Notes: generated from the letters alone by a model not told the origin. A stretch of 64,000 bases of DNA from UBA2991 sp965221735 (GCA_965221735.1 OZ244910.1:372001-436000), one strand, 5' to 3'; counted from the first letter of the stretch, positions 11,258 to 19,886 are shown. A program made the numbers and translations.

Positions 11258-11943
11258 CAGGTAATGACCTCCAGGAAGAGGTCGGCGGCGCCATCGAAGA
11301 TCCAGAGGATGGGGCTGTACTCGGGCCAGATGAAGCCGATGACGATGAGTCCGATGAGCAGCGCCGGCCCCCACCGGCTGAGCGAGGCCAGGGGCCGGGC
11401 AAGCTCGTCCGGCAGAATCCCGAGCAGCACCTTGAAGCCGTCAAGCGGATGGATGGGAATCAGGTTGAACACCCCGAGGATGACGTTCAGGAAGGCGATC
11501 AGCAGGAGGAACGTCCCCAGGATCTGTGTGCCGCTCGCCAGCTCGATGTAGTCGAACGAGATGGGCTCGACCCACCCGAAGATGAGCGGAATGGAGGCGA
11601 CGAACGCGAACACGAAGTTCGAGAGCGGTCCCGCCACCGCGACGAGCATGTTGCCGCGCTTCACCCCGACCCGCAGGCGGTAGGGATTGACCGGCGTCGG
11701 TTTCCCCCAGCCGATGCCCACGATGAACAGCAGGATGGTCCCCATCGGGTCGAGGTGGGCGAGCGGGTTCAGGGTGAGCCTGCCCTGCTTCGCCGCCGTG
11801 TCGTCACCGAGCTCGTTCGCCGCCCAGGCGTGGCTGAACTCGTGGAAGGCGATGCCTGTGACCAGCGCGATCGCGATCGCGCCCAGGTACGCGAAGAACG
11901 CGGCCGGGTTCTCGCGGAGCACATCGATGAGCTGGAAGATCAC
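11257..11943 (-). CDS. Site-2-protease-family (M50) membrane metallopeptidase
   Basis: 228 aa integral membrane protein with about five hydrophobic segments. The zinc site is HEFSH (residues 34-38) in the first part and NLIPIHPLDGF (Asp168) in the later part, the two halves of an M50 active site. It is short, without PDZ domains, like the YwhC/rhomboid-sized S2P group. The GTG start at 11943 lies 9 bases after a minus-strand TAGCAT -10 box (11953-11958), so it probably heads the operon that runs to gmk. Confidence 0.92.
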   Translation of the reverse strand: MIFQLIDVLRENPAAFFAYLGAIAIALVTGIAFHEFSHAWAANELGDDTAAKQGRLTLNPLAHLDPMGTILLFIVGIGWGKPTPVNPYRLRVGVKRGNMLVAVAGPLSNFVFAFVASIPLIFGWVEPISFDYIELASGTQILGTFLLLIAFLNVILGVFNLIPIHPLDGFKVLLGILPDELARPLASLSRWGPALLIGLIVIGFIWPEYSPILWIFDGAADLFLEVIT

Positions 11944-12032
11944 GCTTCGTTCATGCTAGCAGCCGCCCGCTTGACGGCTATTCGGGGCCTTTCCCGGACG
12001 CTTCCGCGCATTGACCGCGCGCGGGGTGCTTG

Positions 12033-12164
12033 CTAGGTTCGCAGTGGTGTTCTCCGGCGAACGACACCGTTCGCCGGAGGTGCGGGGATGCTCCTGCGCC
12101 TGCTGAGGCGGTCCCGGTCGAGCGGGTCCAGGTCCTCGGTGCGGCTCCAGTCGTAGATCCCCAC
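12033..12164 (-). CDS. Possible small ORF, 43 aa (very tentative)
   Basis: GTG at 12164 (or ATG at 12179 with an upstream GGAGGG) opens a frame to TAG at 12033. It begins GIYDWSRTEDLDPLDRDR and has G/C third positions for most of its codons. Its end encodes the 12-bp hairpin at 12052-12079. It is head-to-head with the propeller gene starting at 12167. It could be a real microprotein, or a chance frame through a structured element. I know of no family match. Confidence 0.25.
   Translation of the reverse strand: MGIYDWSRTEDLDPLDRDRLSRRRSIPAPPANGVVRRRTPLRT
12052..12079. repeat. Perfect 12-bp inverted repeat
   Basis: CTCCGGCGAACG-acac-CGTTCGCCGGAG. It lies between the divergent M50 operon and propeller gene. 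There is no T tract on either side, so it is not a classical terminator. It could be an operator or an RNA stem. Confidence 0.8.
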
Positions 12165-12166
12165 AC
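12080..12166. other. Candidate structured RNA or leader element
   Basis: GTGcGGGGAT at 12080-12089 can pair with ATCCCCaCAC at 12157-12166, closing a domain that holds CGCCT-gctg-AGGCG (12097-12110) and CCCG-gtcgag-CGGG (12113-12126). The outer stem ends exactly at the ATG of the next gene (12167). Pairing is by eye only. Confidence 0.3.
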
Positions 12167-13321
12167 ATGAACGCACCATCTTCCCTCCGCCGCGGTACTC
12201 CCCTGCCGGCCCTCTTTCGGGCAGCCGCAGGGCGCCTGCGCGCGAGCGCCGCGCACGACCGGCGTCGCCCGTTCGCGGTCCTGGCGCTGGCCGCCGTGCT
12301 CCTCGGCGTGGCGACCGTGGCGCTGCTGGCGCAGAGCGGCGGTCCCCCGCGGACGGCCTTCGCCGGCGCCGCCGGCGGCCAGTACGCGGTGGTGGCGAGG
12401 AACACCGGCGCCGCCACCGTCGTGACCGTGGTGGGCGCGACCACGAACGCCCGCCCCATCGAGATCGCGACCGTTCCCCACCTGCACGGATTCAGCCTGC
12501 GCGGCGCCGTCTCGCCCACGGGCCGCCATGTCGCCCTGCTGACGCCCGACACGGCCATCGCCGGCAGGCCCTTTGCCGCGCTCGTCACCCTCGACCTGGA
12601 GACCGGCCTCTCCCGCAGGCTCGCCGAGGGCCTCGAGCCCCTCCAGGACGTCCTCTGGACCCCCGACGCGACCGCCGTGGTCGTCACCCGCAACGTGCGC
12701 ACGGCGGCCGGGGAGCCGGGCGTGGCCGTGGCCCGCGTCGGGCTCGACGGCACGGAGTCGGTGCTGGAGACCCATCTGGGCGCGGGCATGGTCGCGCCCA
12801 TCGGGTTCGACCCCCGGGGGCGGCTGCTGGCCGTCCGCATCGACGCCCGCGGCTCGACCCTGACGCGCGACGGCGCCGAGATCCTCTGGCTGAGCATCCA
12901 CGTCACCCGCGACTGGGCCCTCAGCCCCGACGGCGCACGACTGGCGTACGTGGAGGTCAATCTCTCGGAGGGCTTGCGCTACCTCCCCCACGTCGTCTCG
13001 ATTGAAGGCGGGGGCGGCGCCGTCGCGGCGGCGTCGACACCGACGCAGCAGGCGCTCGGCGTGGCCTGGTCCCCCGCGGGCGACCCGCCCCGCTTCGGCA
13101 GCGAGCCGCCCGCGCTGCCTCCGGGCAGCGTCGGCGCGCAGGGTCCGGCCGGATTCGATGTGCCTCTCGCCTACAGCCGCGACGGCGCCGCACTCGCCGT
13201 CCGCCACTGGAGCGGCGACAGCTTCGACGAGCCGGGAGCGCCCCGGCTCGAGATCGTGAGCGGCTCCTCACGCCAGTCGCTCGACGGATTCTCGAGGTTC
13301 TTCGGATGGTCCGCGCGCTAG
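12167..13321 (+). CDS. Membrane-anchored beta-propeller-like protein (TolB/WD40-like)
   Basis: 384 aa. A basic N-terminus is followed by one hydrophobic segment (about residues 35-56, AVLALAAVLLGVATVALLA type), then an extracytoplasmic region with repeated strands containing SPTGRHVALL, TPDATAVVV, DPRGRLLAV, SPDGARLAYV and SRDGAALAV. These are typical of TolB/PD40-like propeller blades, about six in number. No catalytic residues recognised. The start has no ribosome site and abuts the hairpin element. The last 16 bases overlap the next gene, so the two are probably coupled and act together at the cell surface. Confidence 0.75.
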   Translation: MNAPSSLRRGTPLPALFRAAAGRLRASAAHDRRRPFAVLALAAVLLGVATVALLAQSGGPPRTAFAGAAGGQYAVVARNTGAATVVTVVGATTNARPIEIATVPHLHGFSLRGAVSPTGRHVALLTPDTAIAGRPFAALVTLDLETGLSRRLAEGLEPLQDVLWTPDATAVVVTRNVRTAAGEPGVAVARVGLDGTESVLETHLGAGMVAPIGFDPRGRLLAVRIDARGSTLTRDGAEILWLSIHVTRDWALSPDGARLAYVEVNLSEGLRYLPHVVSIEGGGGAVAAASTPTQQALGVAWSPAGDPPRFGSEPPALPPGSVGAQGPAGFDVPLAYSRDGAALAVRHWSGDSFDEPGAPRLEIVSGSSRQSLDGFSRFFGWSAR

Positions 13322-15126
13322 CGGCGCTGGCCGTGGCCGCGGCCGTGCTGATGGTCGTCTTCTCCGGGCGGGACGGCGGGGTGGAGGCGCAAGCCTGCTT
13401 CGGCATCGAGCCCTTCGAGTTCGACACCTACGAGGCCTACGACAACGCCGGCCTCTACCTCGCCGCCATCGAGCTGGCGGCTGCGGGCGAGGCGGTCACC
13501 TTCCTGACGACGCCCTCCGGCGAGGCCCACAACCTCGAGTACCCCGGCCTGCTGACAGGGTCCCGCCACGAGCGCCTCGAGCAGGCCCCGGACACCTCCC
13601 TCCGCATCCCCCCGACCCTGCTGAAGTCGATCGTGTGGGTCGAGTCAGAGTTCGCTCACGCCAACAACAACGTTCCCTGGGGCGGTGTCGGCCCCGTCCA
13701 GCGTTCCTTCGACTGCGGATTCGGTCTGGGCCAGATCACCTCCGGCATGGAGAACCGCTCGGGCAACCCCAACGCCCAGCAGGCGCTCGTGGGCACGCAC
13801 TTCGTCTTCAACGTGGCCGAGGCCGCGCGCATGCTCGCCCAGAAGTGGAACGACGTGTCCGTGCCGATCGCCGGCGATGGCGATCCCGCCAATCTGGAGG
13901 ACTGGTACTACGCCGTCTGGGCCTACAACGGCCTCTTCCTCACGAACCATCCCCTGTACGACTCCAGCCACCGTTCGCAATGGCTGGACTGGTGGGACTC
14001 GACCCAGTACCCCTTCCGTGACCCGCTGCGAGGGGACGTCTGGCACTGCAACGACACGACCTCCCCGACCTGGATCAACTCGGGCGACGGTGTGACCCCC
14101 TGGTTCGGCTACGGCGACTACTCCTACCCGGAGCGAGTCTACGGTTGCCTGCGCCATCCGCCGGAGTACCCCGCGCGGCTGTACGACGACCCCGAGTTCG
14201 CCCCCACCCCCTGGCCCGAGCCTGCGCCCACGGAGACGCCGGCAGCGGAAGAAGGCGACGATGCCGGCGAGAGCGGCGAGGGCGACGGCGAGGACACAGC
14301 GACCGGCGGGGAGACGGCGACGGAGGAGGAGACGCCTGAGGCCACCCCCACGCCCGAGCCCACGCCGCCGGCCGACCCCTGGCCCGCGCGTGGAGCCGAC
14401 GGCGTCGCCCGGCTCTGGCCGCCCGTGCAGGTCAACATGCCGGACTTCACCATCCCCGCCGTGGCGGCGGCCTTCTCTCCCCAGTCCTACTTCCCCTGCT
14501 CCGACTCCTTCTGGTACGACGGCTGCCCCGCCCTGCACTTCCCCACCTCGTTCCCCGACCTCGGAATCGAACCCCACCACGACCCCACGCCCCCGGTCGA
14601 TACGAGCCTGCGCCAACGCCTCATCGGCGCGCCCGATCTGCTGATAACCGGCCCCGAGGACGCCTCGATCGCCGTCGACGAGGAGGGTCTCCCCGGCAGC
14701 GTCGAGGTGAAGATCGAGAACCGCGGGACGTGGATCGCCCCCTATCGCATCGAGACGTCGGCCCCCTGGATCCTCGTGCAGCGCTCCGGCCGGGAGGGCC
14801 GCCTCCACGGCGGCGTCGCCATCGGCGCGGAGACCATCGTCTGGATCTGCCGGGCGATGTACTGCGGGGCGGATGTCACCTCGGAGGGGCACACCGCCTA
14901 CCTGGAGATCACGCTCGACCTCGAAGAGCTGCCCGAAGGCGAAGCCGTCAGCGGCTACGTCCTGATCGAGCCGCTGCTGGGCGTGGGCGAGTCGAAGCGC
15001 ATCGTCGTGCACGCGGGCTCGGGCGTCGAAGAGACCACCAGCCAGGAAGAGCAGCACGAGGAAGACGAGGGGCTGAAGCTCAAGCACCGCATCGTCATAC
15101 CGAACGTGGGCAAGGACGAAGAGTAG
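13306..15126 (+). CDS. Secreted lysozyme-fold (SLT-like) protein with Thr/Pro/Glu linker
   Basis: 606 aa with a signal peptide (residues 1 to about 28, ending VEAQA). Residues 100-230 resemble a soluble lytic transglycosylase core: IPPTLLKSIVWVESEF with putative catalytic Glu113, then CGFGLGQITSGM and a YYAVWAYNG segment. Residues 305-365 are a Pro/Thr/Glu-rich linker. The rest (about 370-600) is a cysteine-containing beta-rich region with an immunoglobulin-like stretch (VEVKIENRGTWIAPYR). It probably acts on peptidoglycan or another surface glycan. It overlaps the propeller gene by 16 bases. Confidence 0.8.
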   Translation: MVRALAALAVAAAVLMVVFSGRDGGVEAQACFGIEPFEFDTYEAYDNAGLYLAAIELAAAGEAVTFLTTPSGEAHNLEYPGLLTGSRHERLEQAPDTSLRIPPTLLKSIVWVESEFAHANNNVPWGGVGPVQRSFDCGFGLGQITSGMENRSGNPNAQQALVGTHFVFNVAEAARMLAQKWNDVSVPIAGDGDPANLEDWYYAVWAYNGLFLTNHPLYDSSHRSQWLDWWDSTQYPFRDPLRGDVWHCNDTTSPTWINSGDGVTPWFGYGDYSYPERVYGCLRHPPEYPARLYDDPEFAPTPWPEPAPTETPAAEEGDDAGESGEGDGEDTATGGETATEEETPEATPTPEPTPPADPWPARGADGVARLWPPVQVNMPDFTIPAVAAAFSPQSYFPCSDSFWYDGCPALHFPTSFPDLGIEPHHDPTPPVDTSLRQRLIGAPDLLITGPEDASIAVDEEGLPGSVEVKIENRGTWIAPYRIETSAPWILVQRSGREGRLHGGVAIGAETIVWICRAMYCGADVTSEGHTAYLEITLDLEELPEGEAVSGYVLIEPLLGVGESKRIVVHAGSGVEETTSQEEQHEEDEGLKLKHRIVIPNVGKDEE

Positions 15127-15147
15127 CCGGAGGCCGGCCGGACCGGG

Positions 15148-16323
15148 CTAGCCGCGAGGCAGCCCCAGGCCGCGCGTCGCGATGATGTCGCGCTGGATCT
15201 CGCCCGCGCCGCCCGCGATCGGTCCCGAGACGGCGAGCAGGTACGCGGTTTCGACCCGCCCCCGGAGCTGCGCCCACTTCGAGCCCGGCGCGAGCTGCCC
15301 GTAGCCGCCCATCAGGTTCACGCCCGCGTTCGCCACCTTGATGCCGTACATCGCGAACCACACCTTGCCCATGCTGGCCTCGTAGTTCGGAACCTCGCCC
15401 TTCGACTGCAGCCAGGCCGTCCGGTACGCCACCAGCCGCCCGATCTCGCCCTCGGCGTAGAGCCCCGCGAGCTTGTTGCGCACGTGGATGTCGTCCCAGG
15501 GGCGCAGGCCCCCGTGCTCCTCCTTCGCCCAGCGAATGAGGTCGGCCACCGTGCGCCGCGCGCCGCTGATGGCGGCGATGTTCGAGCGCTCGTAGTCGAG
15601 CACCGTCATGGCGACGCGCCAGCCGTTGTTCTCCCCGCCCAGCAGGTCGCCGGCGGGCACGCGCACGTCTTCGAAGAACACCTGGTTGAAGTCGTTCCGG
15701 TAGGCGATGTTGGGTACCGGCTGCACGGTCACGCCGGGGGCGTGCATGTCCAGGATGAAGGCGCTGATGCCCCGGTGCTTCTCCTCCGGGTTTGTCCGCG
15801 CCAGCACGATCATCTTGTCGGCCAGGTGCGCGTTCGAGGTCCAGATCTTCTGGCCCTGGATTACGTAGTCGTCGCCGTCGCGCACCGCCCGCGTCTGGAG
15901 CGAGGCGAGGTCGCTGCCCGTTTCGGGCTCGCTGAACCCCTGGCAGTACCAGGCATCGCCCGAGGCCATCTCGGGCAGGAGGCGCTCCTTCTGCTCGTCC
16001 GTGCCGTGGACGAGCACCGTCGGACCGGTGATGCCGATCGTGAACAGCCGCCCGCCCGAGGGTGCGCGGTGGTAGGCCAGCTCCTCGTTCAGCACCATCT
16101 GCTCGAGCGCCGTCGCCCCCATCCCGCCGTACTCCTTCGGCCAGGGGGGAGCGAGCCACGTCCGCTCGCCCAGCTTGCGCATGAACTGTTTGGCGAAGGG
16201 CGCCTGCTCCTCGTTATCGAAGAAGTCGTCGTCGCCCTCGAAGCCCTCGGGAATCTCCGCGCGCAGGAACTCGACGAGCTCCCGGCGCCAGCCCTCGGTC
16301 TCGGCCGGCAGGTGAAAATCCAT
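15148..16323 (-). CDS. Acyl-CoA dehydrogenase family protein
   Basis: FAD enzyme oxidising an acyl-CoA, 391 aa. It shows the three-domain ACAD pattern: GFSEPETGSDLASL and GQKIWTSNAHLAD in the middle domain, and GAGEIQRDIIATRGLGLPRG at the C-terminus. The chain-length range cannot be read from sequence. The start at 16323 (MDFHLPAE) is chosen over an in-frame ATG at 16341 because a TACACT -10 box sits 9 bases upstream, giving a near-leaderless message. It stands alone, convergent with the SLT-like gene. Confidence 0.92.
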   Translation of the reverse strand: MDFHLPAETEGWRRELVEFLRAEIPEGFEGDDDFFDNEEQAPFAKQFMRKLGERTWLAPPWPKEYGGMGATALEQMVLNEELAYHRAPSGGRLFTIGITGPTVLVHGTDEQKERLLPEMASGDAWYCQGFSEPETGSDLASLQTRAVRDGDDYVIQGQKIWTSNAHLADKMIVLARTNPEEKHRGISAFILDMHAPGVTVQPVPNIAYRNDFNQVFFEDVRVPAGDLLGGENNGWRVAMTVLDYERSNIAAISGARRTVADLIRWAKEEHGGLRPWDDIHVRNKLAGLYAEGEIGRLVAYRTAWLQSKGEVPNYEASMGKVWFAMYGIKVANAGVNLMGGYGQLAPGSKWAQLRGRVETAYLLAVSGPIAGGAGEIQRDIIATRGLGLPRG

Positions 16324-16332
16324 GGGAGCGCT

Positions 16333-16338
16333 AGTGTA
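16333..16338 (-). promoter_or_regulatory. -10 box of the acyl-CoA dehydrogenase gene
   Basis: TACACT on the minus strand, 9 bases before the ATG at 16323. No Shine-Dalgarno lies between, consistent with a leaderless or nearly leaderless mRNA. Confidence 0.45.
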
Positions 16339-16374
16339 CAACCGTCGCCGTTAGCCGCTGGCGTCGCGCTTGGG

Positions 16375-16380
16375 TACGAT
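16375..16380 (+). promoter_or_regulatory. -10 box of tRNA-His
   Basis: TACGAT 12 bases before the tRNA G-1. A weak TTAGCC lies 18 bases further upstream (16351-16356). Confidence 0.4.
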
Positions 16381-16392
16381 CACAGCCTGCGC

Positions 16393-16469
16393 GGTGGGCG
16401 TAGCGTAGTGGTTAACGCGTCAGGTTGTGGCCCTGAAGATCGAGGGTTCAAATCCCTCCGTCCACCCCA
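16393..16469 (+). tRNA. tRNA-His (GTG)
   Basis: Cloverleaf with acceptor GTGGGCG/CGTCCAC, D arm GCGT/ACGC, anticodon loop TTGTGGC, T arm GAGGG TTCAAAT CCCTC, and encoded CCA. The extra G-1 (16393) opposite C73 (16466), the hallmark of tRNA-His, is encoded. Confidence 0.96.
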
Positions 16470-16490
16470 GCACTCCCCCTGGCCGACCCT

Positions 16491-17843
16491 TCAGGCGATG
16501 CGCTCGATGACGAGCGCGGCCAGCCCCAGGAAGAGCACGAAGCTGAGGATGTCGGTCGTTCCCGTCACGAAGATGTTGGCGGCCAGCGCCGGATCGACGC
16601 CCCGCCACTTCAACCCCAGCGGGATGATCACGCCCAGCAGCGTCGCCAGCGCGATGCTCCCCGCCAGCGCAACCGCCAGCACCGCCGAAAGGGCGACGTT
16701 CCGGTCCCAGCCGTAAACCGCCGCGCCGGCGATGATGCCGATCACGACGCCGTTCGCCAGCCCTACCACGATCTCCTTGCGCGTTGCGCGGAACACGTCG
16801 CGCACATCCAGGTCGCCGATCGCGATGCTGCGCACGGCGATGGTCGCCGTCTGCGCCCCCGCGTTCCCGCCCTGTCCCGCCACCACCGGCATGAGCGCCG
16901 CCAGCAGCGTGAAGCGCGCCAGCGTCTCGTCGAAAAGGCTGACGATGGCGGCTGCGGCGAAGGCCCAGACGAGGTTCACGACCATCCACGGCAGCCGCCG
17001 CCGCACGCTCGTGCGCACCGGGCTGAAGACCCGCTCGTCCTCGTCGAGGCCGACCATGCGGTACATGTCCTCGGTCGCCTCCTCGGCCAGAACGTCGATC
17101 ACGTCGTCGGCCGTCGTCGCCCCCACCAGCCGCCCCTCCCCGTCGACGACGGGAATCGCGAGCAGGTTGTAGCGCTGCAGCGTCTGCGCGACCTCCTCCT
17201 GGTCGAGGTCCACGCTGACCGCGTGGATGTCCCGCTCCGCCAGCTCCGTGAGGGGCGTGCCCGGCGCCGCCACGATGAGATCGCGCACGCTCACGACTCC
17301 GCGCAATCGCTGCTCGTCGTCCACCGTGTACAGGTAGTAGGCGCGGTCGGAGGGTGGACGCAGGCGGCGGAGGGTCTCGATGGCGCGCTCGACCGGCAGC
17401 GCCTCGTTGAGCGAGACGAACCCGCTCCGCATGATGCCGCCCGCCGACTCGTCGGGGTACTCCAGCAGCGCGGCGATCTGCTCCTCGTGGTCGAGGGCCG
17501 CCAACACCTCCCGCCGCTGGGTCGGTTCGAGCTGCTGCAGGACGTCCGTCGCGACTTCGTCCGGAACCTCGTTGAGGATGGCGAGCAGCGTGGACGTCTC
17601 CGCCGCTTCGGCGAACGCCGCCAGCCCGTCCTCGTCCAGGAAGCCGAGCGTCTGGGCCGTCACGTCGATGGGGAGGCGGTGAAGGAGGCCGCGCCGCTCG
17701 TCCGTGTCGAGGTCGAGCACGATCTCTGCAAGGTCGGCCGGGTGGAGCGCCATCAGGAGCGCGATCGACTTCGACCACTCGCCGCTCCCGGCGAGGTCGC
17801 GAAGCTGCGCGAGCAGCCCGTCGCTCGTGCGCTCTTCGTTCAT
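16491..17843 (-). CDS. mgtE: Magnesium transporter MgtE
   Basis: Mg2+ channel/transporter, 450 aa, full length. Residues 15-125 are the MgtE_N helical domain, with LHPADLAEIVLDL and VATDVLQQLEP. Residues 130-255 are a CBS pair (ESAGGIMRSGFVSL, PVVDGEGRLVGATTADDV). Residues 275-450 hold five membrane segments including the pore motif PVVAGQGGNAGAQTATIAVR. The N-domain and CBS pair gate the pore by cytosolic Mg2+. The start at 17843 has a strong ribosome site (GGAGG, about 5 bases upstream). It diverges from the metal ABC operon. Confidence 0.96.
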   Translation of the reverse strand: MNEERTSDGLLAQLRDLAGSGEWSKSIALLMALHPADLAEIVLDLDTDERRGLLHRLPIDVTAQTLGFLDEDGLAAFAEAAETSTLLAILNEVPDEVATDVLQQLEPTQRREVLAALDHEEQIAALLEYPDESAGGIMRSGFVSLNEALPVERAIETLRRLRPPSDRAYYLYTVDDEQRLRGVVSVRDLIVAAPGTPLTELAERDIHAVSVDLDQEEVAQTLQRYNLLAIPVVDGEGRLVGATTADDVIDVLAEEATEDMYRMVGLDEDERVFSPVRTSVRRRLPWMVVNLVWAFAAAAIVSLFDETLARFTLLAALMPVVAGQGGNAGAQTATIAVRSIAIGDLDVRDVFRATRKEIVVGLANGVVIGIIAGAAVYGWDRNVALSAVLAVALAGSIALATLLGVIIPLGLKWRGVDPALAANIFVTGTTDILSFVLFLGLAALVIERIA

Positions 17844-17936
17844 GGTCCTCCTGCGATCGTACGGGGCGGGTGTGAAAGAAGGACCGTCGCCGCCGGTCGC
17901 AGGTAATGCTCCAATCCAGATGCCACTGCCTCCTTC

Positions 17937-17952
17937 TTGCATCCAATTGCAA
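17937..17952. promoter_or_regulatory. Inverted repeat TTGCA-N6-TGCAA, candidate metal-regulator operator
   Basis: The right half coincides with the -35 hexamer of the downstream ABC operon, and a further GCAACTGCAAC follows. Position and symmetry suit a repressor of the Zur, MntR or DtxR kind, but the sequence does not match a consensus I know. Confidence 0.4.
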
Positions 17953-17975
17953 CTGCAACCCGCCGACAGTACGAT
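17947..17975 (+). promoter_or_regulatory. Promoter of the metal ABC importer operon
   Basis: -35 TTGCAA (17947-17952), 17-base spacer, -10 TACGAT (17970-17975). The ATG follows 6 bases later at 17982, so the transcript should be leaderless. It is the best-formed promoter in the window. Confidence 0.65.
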
Positions 17976-17981
17976 GCCGGG

Positions 17982-19019
17982 ATGCAGAGACTCACCCCCG
18001 GAACCCGCCTCGGACGCTTCGCGTTCGTCGCACTGGCAGGCGCGCTCGTCGGCCTGCTGATCGCAGCGTGCGGTGACGGCGACTCGGACGAGGCCGGTGG
18101 CGACGGCGATCCCATCCGCGTCGTCACGACCGTCGCACCGCTGCGGAACATCATCGAGAACGTCGGTGGCGACCGCGTGACGGTCACGGCCATCGTTCCC
18201 GAGGGCACGAACTCGCACACCTTCGAGCCGGCCCCATCGGTCGCCCGCGACGTCGCGGAGGCGGACCTGATCATCGCCAACGGCCTCAACCTCGAGCTGC
18301 CCACCCTGGAGCTGGCGGAGGCCAACCGCCGCGACGGGGTCGAGATCCTGCTGCTGGGCGAGGCGACGGTCACCCCCGAGCAGTACGTCTACGACTTCTC
18401 CTTCCCTCTGGATGGCGGCGACCCCAACCCCCACCTCTGGACCGACCCCGTGCTTGCGGGCCAGTACGCCGCCCACGTACGCGACGCGCTCGGCCGCATC
18501 GACGCGGAGAACGCCTCCTACTACGCCGCCAACACGAGCGCCTTCGTGGAGCGCCTCACGGCGCTCGACGCGGTCATCCAGGAGGCCGTCGCGACGGTGC
18601 CGGAAGCGCACCGGGTACTCCTCACCTACCACGACTCCTTCCCCTACTTCGGTCCCCGCTACGGGTTCACCATCATCGGCGCGATCCAGCCCTCCGACTT
18701 CTCCGAGCCCTCCCCGCGCGAGGTGGCGGAGCTGATCGAGCAGATCCGCGAGGCCGGCGTGCCCGCCATCTTCGGGTCGGAGGTGTTCCCCTCGGAGGTC
18801 CTGGAGACGATTGCCACCGAGGCGGGAGCGGTCCAGGTCGGGTCGCTCCGCGACGACGACCTTCCCGGCGAGCCCGGGGAGGCCGGCAACACCTACGTCG
18901 CGATGATGGTCGAGAACGTGCGCACGATCGTGACCAGCCTCGGGGGCGATGCAGCCTCGCTCGACGGTTTCGACGTGGGCAACACCTGGATCCCCTTCGA
19001 GGAACACGCCCATGGTTGA
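17982..19019 (+). CDS. Metal ABC transporter substrate-binding lipoprotein (ZnuA/TroA family)
   Basis: 345 aa. Signal sequence with lipobox LIAAC, lipidated Cys30. Binds Zn2+ or Mn2+ outside the membrane and delivers it to the permease. Cluster A-I ligands are His79 (NSHTFEP), His151 (NPHLWTDP) and His217 (TYHDSFPYFG), with the fourth, acidic ligand probably in the IFGSEVFPSE segment. The usual His-rich loop of zinc-specific ZnuA is absent; instead there is a short acidic stretch, so Mn cannot be excluded. The start at 17982 fits the leaderless promoter. The 3' end overlaps the ATPase gene by 8 bases. Confidence 0.93.
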   Translation: MQRLTPGTRLGRFAFVALAGALVGLLIAACGDGDSDEAGGDGDPIRVVTTVAPLRNIIENVGGDRVTVTAIVPEGTNSHTFEPAPSVARDVAEADLIIANGLNLELPTLELAEANRRDGVEILLLGEATVTPEQYVYDFSFPLDGGDPNPHLWTDPVLAGQYAAHVRDALGRIDAENASYYAANTSAFVERLTALDAVIQEAVATVPEAHRVLLTYHDSFPYFGPRYGFTIIGAIQPSDFSEPSPREVAELIEQIREAGVPAIFGSEVFPSEVLETIATEAGAVQVGSLRDDDLPGEPGEAGNTYVAMMVENVRTIVTSLGGDAASLDGFDVGNTWIPFEEHAHG

Positions 19020-19884
19020 GCTGGCCCCGAACGCCCCCGGCCACCGCCCCCCGCCGCACCCCCACGGCGAACCGCTCGTGGAGCTCCGCGACCTCACCAC
19101 CGGCTACGAACGCACGCCCGTCCTGCGTGACATCGACTTCAGCCTGCGGCGGGGCGAGTTCGCCGGCGTTGTCGGGCCGAGCGGTTCGGGCAAGACGACG
19201 CTGCTGCGCGCCATCGCCGGCCAGACGCGCCGCTTCGCCGGCGCCGTCGAGACCCACCCCCGCCCGGGCGAACGCGCCCTCCGGCTCGGCTACGTCCCCC
19301 AGGTCGAGGCGATCAACTGGAACTTCCCCCTGACCGTTGGCCAGGCCGTCCTGCTCGGTCGCTGGCGGGAGATGGGCTGGCGCCCCTGGCCCCGCCGCCA
19401 CGACCGCGAGCTGCTCGCCAACATCCTCGAGCGGCTCGGCATCGGCCACCTCGCGGACCGGCAGATCCGGGCGCTCTCGGGTGGCCAGCAGCAGCGCACC
19501 TTCCTCGCCCGCGCCCTCATCGGCGACCCCGACCTCCTCCTCCTCGACGAACCCACCAGCGGCGTCGACATCAAGACGCGGCACGAGATCATGCACCTCC
19601 TCGGCGAGCTGAACCGCGCGGGCACGACCATCCTCATGTCCACCCACGACCTGAACGCCGTCGCCACCCACCTTCCCCGCCTGGTCTGCGTGGGCGAGGG
19701 CGAGCTCGTCGCCGACGGCTCTCCGGAGGAGGTGCTCACGCCCGAGGTCCTGCGCCGCACCTATGGCGCCGACATGCTCGTGTTGCGCCGCGGCGATGCC
19801 ATCTACGTCGTCGAACACCTCGACGAGGCCATGACCGGCGAGTCCGAGGAGACCCCCGTCCCGGCAACCCCCGTGGGCGGCTAG
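19012..19884 (+). CDS. Metal ABC transporter ATP-binding protein
   Basis: 290 aa ATPase of the Zn/Mn importer. Walker A GPSGSGKTT, Q-loop in YVPQVEAINWNFP, signature LSGGQQQR, Walker B LLLLDEPTSGVD and switch His in STHDL are all intact. The PQVEAINWNFPLTV form of the Q-loop is typical of the manganese/zinc subfamily. A Pro/His-rich N-terminus (PPPHPHG) precedes the domain. ATG 19012 lies inside the end of the binding-protein gene with GAGGAA upstream. The permease follows 2 bases after the stop. Confidence 0.95.
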   Translation: MVELAPNAPGHRPPPHPHGEPLVELRDLTTGYERTPVLRDIDFSLRRGEFAGVVGPSGSGKTTLLRAIAGQTRRFAGAVETHPRPGERALRLGYVPQVEAINWNFPLTVGQAVLLGRWREMGWRPWPRRHDRELLANILERLGIGHLADRQIRALSGGQQQRTFLARALIGDPDLLLLDEPTSGVDIKTRHEIMHLLGELNRAGTTILMSTHDLNAVATHLPRLVCVGEGELVADGSPEEVLTPEVLRRTYGADMLVLRRGDAIYVVEHLDEAMTGESEETPVPATPVGG

Positions 19885-19886
19885 CC

